Shown in pieces: positions 23,133-33,366 of a stretch of DNA of 64,000 nt. The stretch spans positions 236,282 to 300,281 of the forward strand of contig JBNGIQ010009283.1 in assembly GCA_049999765.1 (NCBI GenBank). The letters are read 5' to 3'. The notes beneath the pieces were generated by a model. That model did not search any database, was not told the origin of the DNA, and saw nothing but the letters and a program-made list of their open reading frames with translations. The first letter of the stretch is position 1. Each line of letters begins with the position of its first letter. The stretch is from Phaeoceros laevis. Taxonomy: Eukaryota > Anthocerotophyta > Anthocerotopsida > Notothyladales. The translations under genes and the position numbers were made by a program.

Positions 23133-25500
23133 GTTCAATATTCGAAATGCATTATATGTACTACCTTCACCACCTCAAAGGGGTGAGATAACTTCTATGG
23201 TTATTGTTGTTGCAAGAATGAAATGTTCATGATAAAAGTGAGGTTATGCAGCATTTCAAACTTTAAATACGTCCATATACTAGCTTCATTAGCATATTTG
23301 GTCGGTTTAAATTATAACTAGCTATTAAGATCTACAAACTAGTTGTAAACATCTAGTAGAAGGAGAAGAAAAGACTTTATAAGTGCTTATCCACATGCTT
23401 GCTTCTTCGTTTATTTTAATTCCAAATATGGGTCATTAATTTTCGATCTTCAATTCATGACTAACTTACTTCTCTTGCTATATTCACATATTCCTTGGAG
23501 CATTCATACTATCACCGTATGGGACCTACTAGACATAAGATCGTGTTTGGAACTGTCAACTTCTTAAAACTATACACATACACATATTGCGTTTGCAATA
23601 TCTTTGCGTTTGCAAAGATATAGCAGGGGCAAGGTACTTNNNNNNNNNNTTGCAATATCTTTGCGTTTGCAAAGATATAGCAGGGGCAAGGTACTTTGAT
23701 CTAGTATCTCTGTTAGTTGCACAAGACTAGTGACAGGAGACCTAATTTCCGGACCGGTATATATAAAGGTAAGACTTACCTTGTGTTGGGCACATACATA
23801 TCTTGAGTTGGTAATGTTGTGTGATACCATTATAATATAGCTAAGTCAGAATGAGAGGCTGGCCTTTGTGTACATACTCGTAGCACACGAGAACAGGAGG
23901 ACTTTTGTTTCACATTGTACAATGGTTTTTTTACAGCCAGCGAGACAGCCACATCACAGTGGTCTGCAGGCAAACTTACTTTTCGATTAAAAACTCTGAC
24001 TATTGTGCCTTTAGTTTAAGCATACCTGACTTGGTCCATTCAGCACTACCTTTCCTGCTTTTTTTCACTCTCACTCTCTTCTTCTAATCAGTGTCCCTAG
24101 CTGCTATTGCCGTCCCTGCTTGGTGACTGCTATACACAGCTCCTGCCTGGCAGCCCCTCTGCTGCTGGGATACTACAGTCCCTTGTCCTCCTTTTCCACC
24201 TTCTCCAAGTGCTCAATGTCTGCCTGGCCCGCTGCCCTGCTCCCTACCTGACCCTCATGCCCCTAACATCCTGCAAACCTCTGGAGTGCTGTCTACAGTC
24301 AGAAACAAGCCCAAGATCCTACTGTCATACAGCCCCGAGCTAGTTTGAAGCCAAGGGAGGAAAAAGTGTTGAGCTGCAAGTGGTTTTGGGGGGGCCAGGA
24401 CAGTCAAGATGACCCAACAATCACAGGAGGTGTTTTTTTAAGTGACCTAATTTGTGATATTATGCGCAACACTTGCATGTTGTTGGTATTTGGTGATGGG
24501 TAGCTGTCATGGCTGCAAAAATGCAATAGAAATAGTAGGGATCACTACCATTGTGGAAAGTAAGATGTGCGCTAAGTACTTGCATAGGTCGTGATTTCCA
24601 CTGGCCACACGCTTCGGTCGTACATCAATTACATTATCACCCTTAAGGTGCGTAGCTGAAACAAAAAAGTGCTAATTAGCTTCGAAGGACATTTCAAGAC
24701 TAGGAATGCTTAGTTACTATACACTTCTCAGTCTTGCCAAAGGCCATGACTGGACAAAAATTATCCCTACTTCAGCAGGCCATACTCTGAACCCTACACG
24801 TCAAGAGAAAAAGGACCATGATGAAATATCATGTCAAAAGCAGGACCCCGAAAGAGGCAATGTCACAACGCTTTCAATTAAACAGTCCTTGTTTTTTTAA
24901 AGTACTGTAAAGCGTTTGTGTATCCCGGGACCAAAAAAGACTTCTAGAATTAGTTTAACAAATTGAATCACTTGATGTGCTTACTGAATATATAAAACAA
25001 GCCATTAAGTTAGATTAGGTTGGCACTCCTAAGCTTCTCTTGAGAATGGACCCACAAGTACGCAATAAAGCTGCTTCTTCTTCTTTTTCTAGAGCTTTCA
25101 GTAGGTGAAGGATGTGAGAGATCAAGCATCCCAAAGAGGTAGAAGTACTCTTTACAGTCATGGACCGACAAATTATCCATCTTGTGAGGAAGATCGAGAA
25201 CTTGGGAGCAAATCTTTCAATTGAAGAGGCAGAAGACCACCTCACCGAGCACGTAGAACAATTTCTCAAATTCTACAACGCGAGGAAGTGCCTTGTAGAC
25301 ATAGAGCTATGAAGGAAGAAGTGGTGGAAGTGAACTGCCAGCAAGCACTCAAGTAGTACACATACCTATCCTGTTTTAGCGGTTAGTTAGTTGGCCCAGG
25401 TTAAGTAGCTGTTGTACTAGGCTAGACTATCCAACTGGAACAAAATAATGTAAACTCATAAATGAATGTAAAAAGCGCCACTAAATCACAAAAAAAAAAG
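23133..25500. other. AT-rich intergenic with one assembly gap
   Basis: Contains the gap at 23640-23649 (separate entry). At about 25130-25320 (+) a short protein-like frame precedes the gypsy fragment and may be part of it, but no motif is visible. An A-tract at about 25489-25498 preceded by ATAAATGAATGTAAAAAGC resembles the 3' tail of a non-LTR element. Confidence 0.35.
23593..23696. repeat. 47-bp identical sequence on both sides of a 10-N gap
   Basis: Bases 23593-23639 and 23650-23696 are identical over 47 bp, separated only by ten Ns. Each copy includes a hairpin, TATCTTTGC-GTTT-GCAAAGATA. This most likely marks unmerged contig ends and not a biological tandem repeat. Confidence 0.8.
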
Positions 25501-25509
25501 TGGGTGATG

Positions 25510-26365
25510 TAGAAGAACTTTGGTACGTGCTTATAGGTCCAAAAGGTCAAGTGAACAACTTTAATCTGGCTGCCGCTGCTATCGTGAGCAGATTGAGCCA
25601 TGGCCACTTCGGACCTGTCTACAGGATGTCGCCAGCTGAGCTAATGGAGGCCAATATACAGATACAGCAGCTGCTGGAAAAAGGTTACATCCGTCCTTCA
25701 CGATCCCCGTACGGTGCTCCTATTTTATTCTCTAAAAAGAAGGATGGCCGTTTAAGAATGTGCATAGACTATATAGGGGATTGAACAATATCACAAAGCG
25801 GAATATTTTTCCAATTCCTAAGATAGACAAACTCTTAGAAAGTCTGACTGGTGCAAGGTTCTTCTCCAAAATCGATTTGGCTGCAGTGTACCATCAAGTA
25901 CGGGTCAGAGATGAAGATATCGAAAAGACAACATGTATTCAACACTCGATATGGGCACTTCGAATGGTTAGTTATGAGCTTTGGAATGACGAATGCTCCT
26001 GCCACGTTCCAGTCTCTCATGAATGACATATTTAGTGATCTTATTGGGCAGGGCGTAATGATTTACCTAGATGATTTGCTGGTGTACAGCAGGACCCGAG
26101 AGAAACATTACAAAAAGTTGAGGGAGGTTCTCCAGAGGCTGCGACACCACCATCTCTTTGCCCAGACCCGTAAGTGCCAGTTCCTCAGTCCTAGCTTGGA
26201 ATATTTGGGTCACATTGTTGATGCTGAAGGGATTAGGGTTGACCCCAAGAAGTTGAGGCAGTGCAAGCCTGGCCTCACCAAAGTAGATTTTTGACTTGCA
26301 GTCATTTGATTACAAGGTTGTGGAAATCGTAGGCAAAGCTCATTTCTTCTGCCAGCTGTGTGAGC
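25510..26365 (+). pseudogene. Ty3/gypsy retrotransposon reverse transcriptase, broken and internally deleted
   Basis: Frames in order show [20 protein letters not shown] and [15 protein letters not shown] (25.60-25.75 kb), MCIDY, NNITKRNIFPIPKID, FFSKIDLAAVYHQVR, FGMTNAPATFQSLMND, the catalytic YLDDLLVYS near 26066, and LGHIVDAEGI near 26210. The parts lie in different frames, with shifts near 25.78 and 25.92 kb. At about 26280 the reverse transcriptase thumb runs directly into FDYKVVEIVGKAH, which normally belongs to the end of RNase H, so most of RNase H has been deleted. No integrase, LTRs or primer site are seen. It cannot be functional. Confidence 0.85.
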
Positions 26366-29166
26366 ACAACACTATCAATTCCACTAACTTCAATGCTCTT
26401 TGGACACTTTTACTTAACAATGTTCTTCTGCAGGCAAATGCTCCCATTTCCCCTGAGCTTCACGTTGATGATTCCACATATGTAACAGGGTTGGATTGTA
26501 CAACATCATGGTAGTATGTTGACCGGGACTGCTTGGTGTGCTTTGAGGGAGCACCAACAAGACATTTCCTCCCAACCTTTTTGGAAGGAAGAGGCTGACA
26601 ATCACGGCTCCTGAAATGCAAAAACTCAACTATAGTTTTGGACATATCATATACCACATTAGGAACATGCTCGGATGCTTTCTTCCATTTTCATTTGCGC
26701 AACACCACACCATAACAAAGTTATAGCATAAGGTGAGTTTCAAAACAGAAGGAGCGAAATGACCAGTATCCAGGGCTATGTGGTGAACAGGTACTGTGTG
26801 GTGGGCAGAGCTACGTGGTGAATGCATGGTCTACATGGTAGTTACGACAAATTTTTTAGGGGACTTTTTATAGTTACATAAGTGCTAGGAGCTAACAATT
26901 TAAGCAGTTAAGTGGGGTCGAGTGGATGGACGGGGCTTGAGGGGGATGGACGAAGAGGACGGAGAAATGGTGGCCCTTCTGCATCCGTCTGCGTTTTCCA
27001 CTCTAGTTGTTAAAGCGTTTGGGCCTCGGGCCAGATAGCCCATACCAAACTTTTTGACATTTTTTGTTAAGGCCTCTTTTCCATATGTTGTTCATAACTA
27101 AGACTTTTTAAAAATGAACCGATTTGCATAAAAAAAAGGAAAAGATTTTGAGTTGTGAATTTGACACATAAGGCCTAGGCCTGTTCCGCTTATGGCACAA
27201 GAAATGTCGGAGTGACCTACTCCAGGGGTACCTCCACATTGCTTGCCATGCCCGTCTCTAGCCTTAACTTGCGTGTGAACGCCAAACTTTCATGGAACGC
27301 AAAACCCTACCGGTTCTGTTTAGCTTAGGACCATTTCCCATGACCGGTATTTTGGCCTCAAAATGAGCGTTTTTTGGACTGACGTACACCAAACAGTGGC
27401 TGGGTCCGTGTTTCTTACCCGATTATGTTTAGTGGGGGGCCACAACCCCGGGGTCACCCCTATTTGGTAAATGAATGGTAGCAGCCCACGTCATCTAAAT
27501 GAGGCTCAACTTCCTTGTGCGCTGGAACAAGGATGTAAACACCGGTGGTCATAAAAAAGAACCCCAAGTGCTTCAGGACTTGCGGACCCGGCCGGATGAT
27601 GAGCATGGGAAATGGCCATTACACTGATGGTGCATGGAAAGGCCTAACTTCAGCCTACAAAATAGGGTCAAATGTTGGAAATCGTGCATCCTGACTTATA
27701 CTCCCGTTACTCTACCGGCAAATGGGTTGCAAAGCTTCACCAACCCGCGACGTGCGACTAAACCGTCAGGACACCAGCTACTAGTAGTAAAGGAGAGGTG
27801 CTTGCACGGACGGTAACCCGAAATGGACCTCACTTTTGAAGTATCAAAAAGTGGCCCAGCCAAAAAAGGTTAAATTAGGCGTCATCTACACGCATTTGAA
27901 CCCTGCTTGGAAGCTAGACTTGTTAGAGTGATCGTCGAAGCGTGGAAGGGGCCGAAGGCTTCGCCGGGATGTTAAGCATAGTCGTAGCTCGAATATACCT
28001 ACAGTATATACTATATACTTCTAGACGGTAGCGTCCTGGGTAAAACCGTTGACCCATGCCAACCCGATTGGAGCCTTGGAAAGCACTACTCGCGCCATGT
28101 GCATGGATATGGGTGGATTGGATCGATGAACCGACACAGTCTGTTCGGCAGTAGACCCCACTTCTCAGTGGCCACAGAGGAGTAGTTGAGCCAGCAAAAT
28201 CCGGCGTGCTGTGCGCTCGCTGTCGACTTGTGGTTCCAGCTTCTTGTCCGTTACTAAAATACTCTATCGTGTCTTTATAGTACTGTATCCGGCAGCTTTT
28301 GATTTCAAGGTCCCCACAAATCAGCAAACGTTCTGCCAGTGCTGGACAAAATTAACCAATTAAGCCTTGATTGCGCATTGAGTTGGCAACACGGAATCGG
28401 GATAAGGCCGAATGAGATGCAATTCTAGCTGGGCCTTCACACGTCGTGGCTGGGAGCCTTCACAAAAACCCTAGCGCAGGCGTGGCATTACAGTTGTACC
28501 TTTGTGCCTCGTCCGGCATATACCATATACCTGAAAGGTAAAGGCCCTACTGGGCTACTACTATAGAGGAGCGTATAATAATATAAGAACCTGCATTTCT
28601 AGCTTTGTATCGTCGCATGAGGATCTTGATGTGTTGAGCAAAAGGACAACAAGTGTACTCGGCTCGAGACAGCCCTACGAAGAAGAAAGAGAATGGCGAC
28701 AGGAGAGTCCACCCCGAAGACGACACCTTGGCGTTTGTCAGCCCCATGAGAAAATCTATCTCAAAGTGCCAACAAATTCCTGGCAGCCTCTCGAGCGACC
28801 GCGTACCGCCAGGTGGCCTCGCCAAGTTGGATCACCTCGCAGCCATACGTCAGCTACAACAAGCAGACGTCAATTGTCGTGCTCAACTTGTGAGCTGGAG
28901 GTCCTCTACGTGACAATTTGAACCGGTTGGTGCCTCCTCTCCCACGCATGGAATCGTAGCATGGGCTGCGGGACCGTTCCTATCAACCTTGGAGTCTCGT
29001 TTCTCGCAACTTGGCCTTTGGATGGTATGCCAAATTCTTGTCAACTCCTTCGTTCCTGTCTTGCATATCGGCAGTGAGGCATTTTACAGTTGTAAACACA
29101 GTGCCGAAGTGCGCGGGAGCTGGTTGCAAGGGGCCAGCCAGAGGCACATATGGCCCGTACCGGTTG
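26366..29166. other. Gene-poor stretch
   Basis: No supported gene. Plus-strand frames at about 28690-28913 have an ordinary amino-acid mix but no recognised motif. The ~150 bp before 29167 are in frame with the next gene and open, so they may be its leader or an alternative start. Confidence 0.4.
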
Positions 29167-31723
29167 ATGGAGCTGGGGAGCGGGAAACGAACATCTACTT
29201 CAACAAGATTGGGGAGCAGGGTTTGCGTGGTTTGGTCGTTGAGGGCCACGTCAGGCACGGCTGTACACCTTAGCAGCCGCTTCCTCGGCAGATGCAGAGT
29301 TACATTCCAGCCCGTCAACAGAGAAGCGAGTTGTGGTTCGGAAGTGAGTAGGGTGACCACTGGGGGAATGAGCCAGCCCATGATGTATTGGGATGATTAT
29401 TGCGAGGTGGGTGACCTTCAAGCCCTGTGGTCAGACCCCGGTGTGAAAGCTGAGTGGGTAATGGCGGGGCAAAAGCCAGGGCACAAGGTGCGTGTGTCCC
29501 GGAATGCGGCTGGCCAGCACTACGTGACCGAGGTTGAGATGAGGGTGAGCGATGGATTTCTCCTAATATGTTAGTACTTTCAAGAGTCAGCCAGCCCTTT
29601 AGTGTGTTCAGGCTTAACAGTGACATGAATCTGTACAGGCGCTGGCGGATATCACAATTAGCCGACACTTCAGTGGACTTGATCCAGTGCGTGTCACATG
29701 AATTACTGAAGCTCTGAACTCGACAGGATGCATCGTTGTACGTGAGCTTGTAAGTATGTGCTTGAGCAGTTTTTGTTATTGGCAGGTGGTGATCTGCGCA
29801 ATTGCAGACGTGGAAAGCAACAGATTACCCCTTGCTTACCGGTACGAGCTTAGTGTGAAAGAAGCGAGCACGGGACTGATGCAAACACTTCAGTCCACCG
29901 CAGAATGGCTAGCAAAGTGAGACTTGTCTTCTTTTTTGAGGCATTTGTGCCATTCCTCTGGAGAACCTGCGAGCGGGAGATAATGTCAAGTTAGCTTGAT
30001 TCTTTTGTGCAGTGAGATGGGGTACAGAGCATATGGAGTCCATCAAGCTCTTCAGAGTTTGTATCGACCATTTGTCAGTGTATACTTCGGTGCGGCTTAT
30101 GTGAAATGGCTCTCTACCTATGGGGGCAAGTATGTATGTGTGCATGTCCTGTCTTGAATCTATTGTGGAGAGCATGCCAAACAGTTACTGCCTTGTCAAG
30201 AATGTCTGCTAAGTGCGAGTCTATCTCTTTGCAGGAGGCGAAATGAAGAGTTCGTTGTGAGGGGTTACAATGGTGGACCCAAAGGTGCAACTAGGCATTA
30301 CACTTTGGCCTACTGGAACAAGTATGTTCTAGCAAAACAACACTGGACATGGTATGCAAATCCGCTGGCAACTGCAGTTCTGTCTCTTCCAAGTTGAAAC
30401 CACTTTTCAAACTTTGGTTGGTTTGCCTATAATGCTGAGCATTGACCTGCTGGAAGGGACTTAAATGTCCTGCTGTGGCTCATAAACTTGCAGTGCTGCA
30501 CCCATCGTCACTGTGAAATTGGATACATTGACAGTGCCAAAACCTCCGGTGATTGCCCACAGTAGGTACAACCCAACTGGCTCTAGCGCTGCCACTCCAG
30601 CTTCAGGTAAGCTGTACATTTTCTAGTAGTCTAGTTTGTCATGCTTCTCCTGTTTGGTTATTTTGTGAGCTGTCGCCTTCTGGACTGCCAGGTCCAGCGT
30701 GGACTTATTGGGATGACAAAGCCTCCGCTGAAGATATGGAAGAGCTGTGGACACATACAGAAGTACGGATTGAATGGGAGAAAGCAGGCGAAAGAAGAGG
30801 AAAAGTGCGCTTCTCAAGAGACAAACGACTACGACCCTATGTCACCCACACAGAGCTGAAGGTGGAGCTGAGATTTGCCGACCCTAATTCTCCTATGTGT
30901 TGGTCATGGAAAGAAAAACATGGTTCATGCTGCTTGAATGTGTAAAATTAGGCACTGAAGCTGATTGTGATGACTTGCACATCTCGTAGGCAGTAGCCAG
31001 CATCATTGTGAGGCGACACTTCCAGCACAAGAGTGTGAAACCAGTAATTTATCTCCACCATCAGTCACTTTGTCATTCTGTTTCCTGTTCTGAACCCTGA
31101 CTAGTAGCTCCAGAGTCTCACAGTAGCATTTCACTGTAGGACATGCTATGCAGACTTGCAGAGATAAGTAGCAATCGACTACTGTATGGCTCGGGTTCTG
31201 GAGGTGGCATCATGCAAATTACACTCTCAACAGCACTATGGCTTTACAGGTTCTCCATCGTAACCTAAGCGGGGACTTGTAAGCTGAAATGGGACACTTG
31301 TTACGTAGTCGTGTACTTACTGTTGCATGCTTAGAACAGTCCGTGAAGGAGGTGAAGACGTTCTCCACTGGCTTAATGCTGCGCCTTGGCTATTGTGCAG
31401 GGACATGGGTTACAGGTTCTACAGGTTTGAATGTGAAGGAGATTTGTCTAAACCGTTTGTATGCCTGTATTTTGGAGCTGCATATGTTAGCTGGTTGTCC
31501 AGGTACCAAGGCAGGTGGGTATTCTGCAGGTTACTAGGAGGCATTTGGTTTGTCCGTTGTCTTGTACACTTTGTTCTGATATTTTCTTACCTCCAGGGAC
31601 CAAGATGACGAATTTGTGGTTCGAGCCTACCATGGAGGCCCACGGGCTGCTGACAAGCGAGAAACTGAGTCTTTTTGGATGAAATTCCTTGGAACTGAGG
31701 CTGTTCATCCGGAAGCAAGGTGA
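29167..31723 (+). CDS. Two-domain lysozyme-fold / lytic-transglycosylase-like protein with transit-like N-terminus
   Basis: Model join(29167..29544,29639..29686,29786..29916,30013..30129,30235..30351,30494..30606,30692..30861,30990..31043,31140..31249,31401..31514,31597..31723), 492 residues, phase kept at every junction. Residues 1-65 are rich in Ser/Thr/Arg with few acids, like a plastid or mitochondrial transit peptide. Two tandem repeats follow (about 74-264 and 307-492), each opening YWDD, then a helical ELK/EMR segment, a catalytic-type motif, GLMQ or GIMQ, and YFGAAYVxWLSxY with EFVVRxYxGGP. Domain 1 shows ADVES (E152) and GLMQ (172-175), the order seen in SLT/lysozyme-type lytic transglycosylases. 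Domain 2 has AEISS, placing Ser386 where E152 would be, with GIMQ at 399-402. Exon lengths recur in both halves (48/54, 131/110, 117/114), showing duplication of a whole exon set. Activity and substrate are not established; peptidoglycan-like glycan is inference. ATG 29167 is the first in-frame ATG. Confidence 0.8.
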
Positions 31724-31941
31724 GGCGTTGGCGCCGGTGTGCCGCTCATGTGAGATCCGATGTCTCCGCCGAAGCAAAAACGATTTCAACCATCTTGTGT
31801 CGAAACGTTTGCTCTGGCCTCCATAGTAGAGTATTACGGATTAATTATTCGGCGTTTGGACTGTCGGTGTCAATGCGGGTCCGTCAGTCCTCCCACAAAA
31901 ACTGCCACCTGATGCAGCTGTTTTGCGAGGTGACGCATTAG

Positions 31942-32274
<333 letters not shown>

Positions 32275-32289
32275 GGTCACTATGTCAAT

Positions 32290-33080
32290 ATACTAGTCCA
32301 AAAGTTAGTCTCAGTCGTTAGTAAAACCGACAAGGTAACTTGTGTCTGAAGCCAAGTTGAGGGAAGTAGAGACCAGGAGACTCTTCGAAATTGTATCGTG
32401 ACCCTTCGGATACAGGTTGGAAAGCAACTTTTACGGACCTCCAGGAAGCCCTTGCAACAGCTTGGAAGTGGCACAAAGAACATGCCTGTGGCTATCCTCC
32501 AGGTCATGCATAAAAAAGTCCGAAGTTCTCTTCAGTCGTGACGTAAACCGACAAGGTAACTTGTGTCTGAAGCCAGGTTGAGGAAGTCGAAGAGAGTAAG
32601 CAATTCAGAAGTGTATTTTGGTTGGAAAGCCAACTTTTACGAACCTCCAGGAAGGTCTTGCAGCAGCTTAGAAGTGGCACAGACCACATCCCTGTGGCTA
32701 TCCTTCAGGTCATGCATAGAAAAGTACTTACGGGTTACACAGGCGTTACTAGGTGCCGGGTGGTATTGCTTTGCATCCAGGATTCGACGAGATGACAATA
32801 GAAGCCGTAGTGCCCATTCGGGTTTACTGAGCAAGGGGCAAGCTTTTGGATCCTTGCGGCACTGTGGCTATCCTTCAGGTCATGCATAGAAAAGTACTTA
32901 CTAGGTGCCGTGCTACATTTAGGATGCTTGGCTGAGCACGTAAAAGAGAATCTATCTATCTATCTACGGGTTACACAGGCGAAGTACTTACGGGTTACAC
33001 ACGCGTTACTCGGGTGGTTTGCTTTGCATCCAGGATTCAACGGGATGACAGTAAAAGCCGTAGTACCTATTCGGGTTTAC
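32290..33080. repeat. Nested diverged tandem duplications
   Basis: Two ~205-bp copies share CGACAAGGTAACTTGTGTCTG (32327 and 32549 areas) and GTGGCTATCC...GGTCATGCATA (32488, 32694), with a third partial copy at 32864. A second element, GCGTTACT...TTTGCATCCAGGATTC to TCGGGTTTAC, occurs at about 32743-32828 and 33003-33080. ACTTACGGGTTACACA occurs twice near 32727 and 32988. An ATCT microsatellite lies near 32950-32965. No coding sense. Confidence 0.7.
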
Positions 33081-33126
33081 ATAGCAGTGGACTAGACTAT
33101 GAATCCTTGCATCTGGCGCGAGAGAA

Positions 33127-33197
33127 GGCCCCACCGAAATTCGAACTCGGACTCTTGGATTCAAAGTCCAATGTCGTAACCTCTAGACTATGGGGCC
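33127..33197 (-). tRNA. trnQ-UUG: tRNA-Gln(TTG)
   Basis: On the minus strand the 71-nt sequence has acceptor GGCCCCA pairing perfectly with TGGGGCC. The D-arm is GTCTAGAGGTTACGAC, the anticodon stem TTGGA/TCCAA closes the loop CTTTGAA (anticodon TTG), and the T-arm is CCGAG/TTCGG around TTCGAAT. All arms fold, no intron, no encoded CCA. It is a nuclear-type glutamine tRNA. Confidence 0.92.
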
Positions 33198-33366
33198 TCG
33201 CAACATTCTATGGGACATGGCAGAATTTGGTAGTTGTACGGACAGCGGCCTTTCCCAAACCATCTCACGTACAGTATTGGGTCATCAGAGGCAGCAGCTG
33301 GACTCGTCAAGAAAGAAAAATTTCCTAATTAAAAGTTGATAAACGACGTGATTCATCGCAGCCTTT

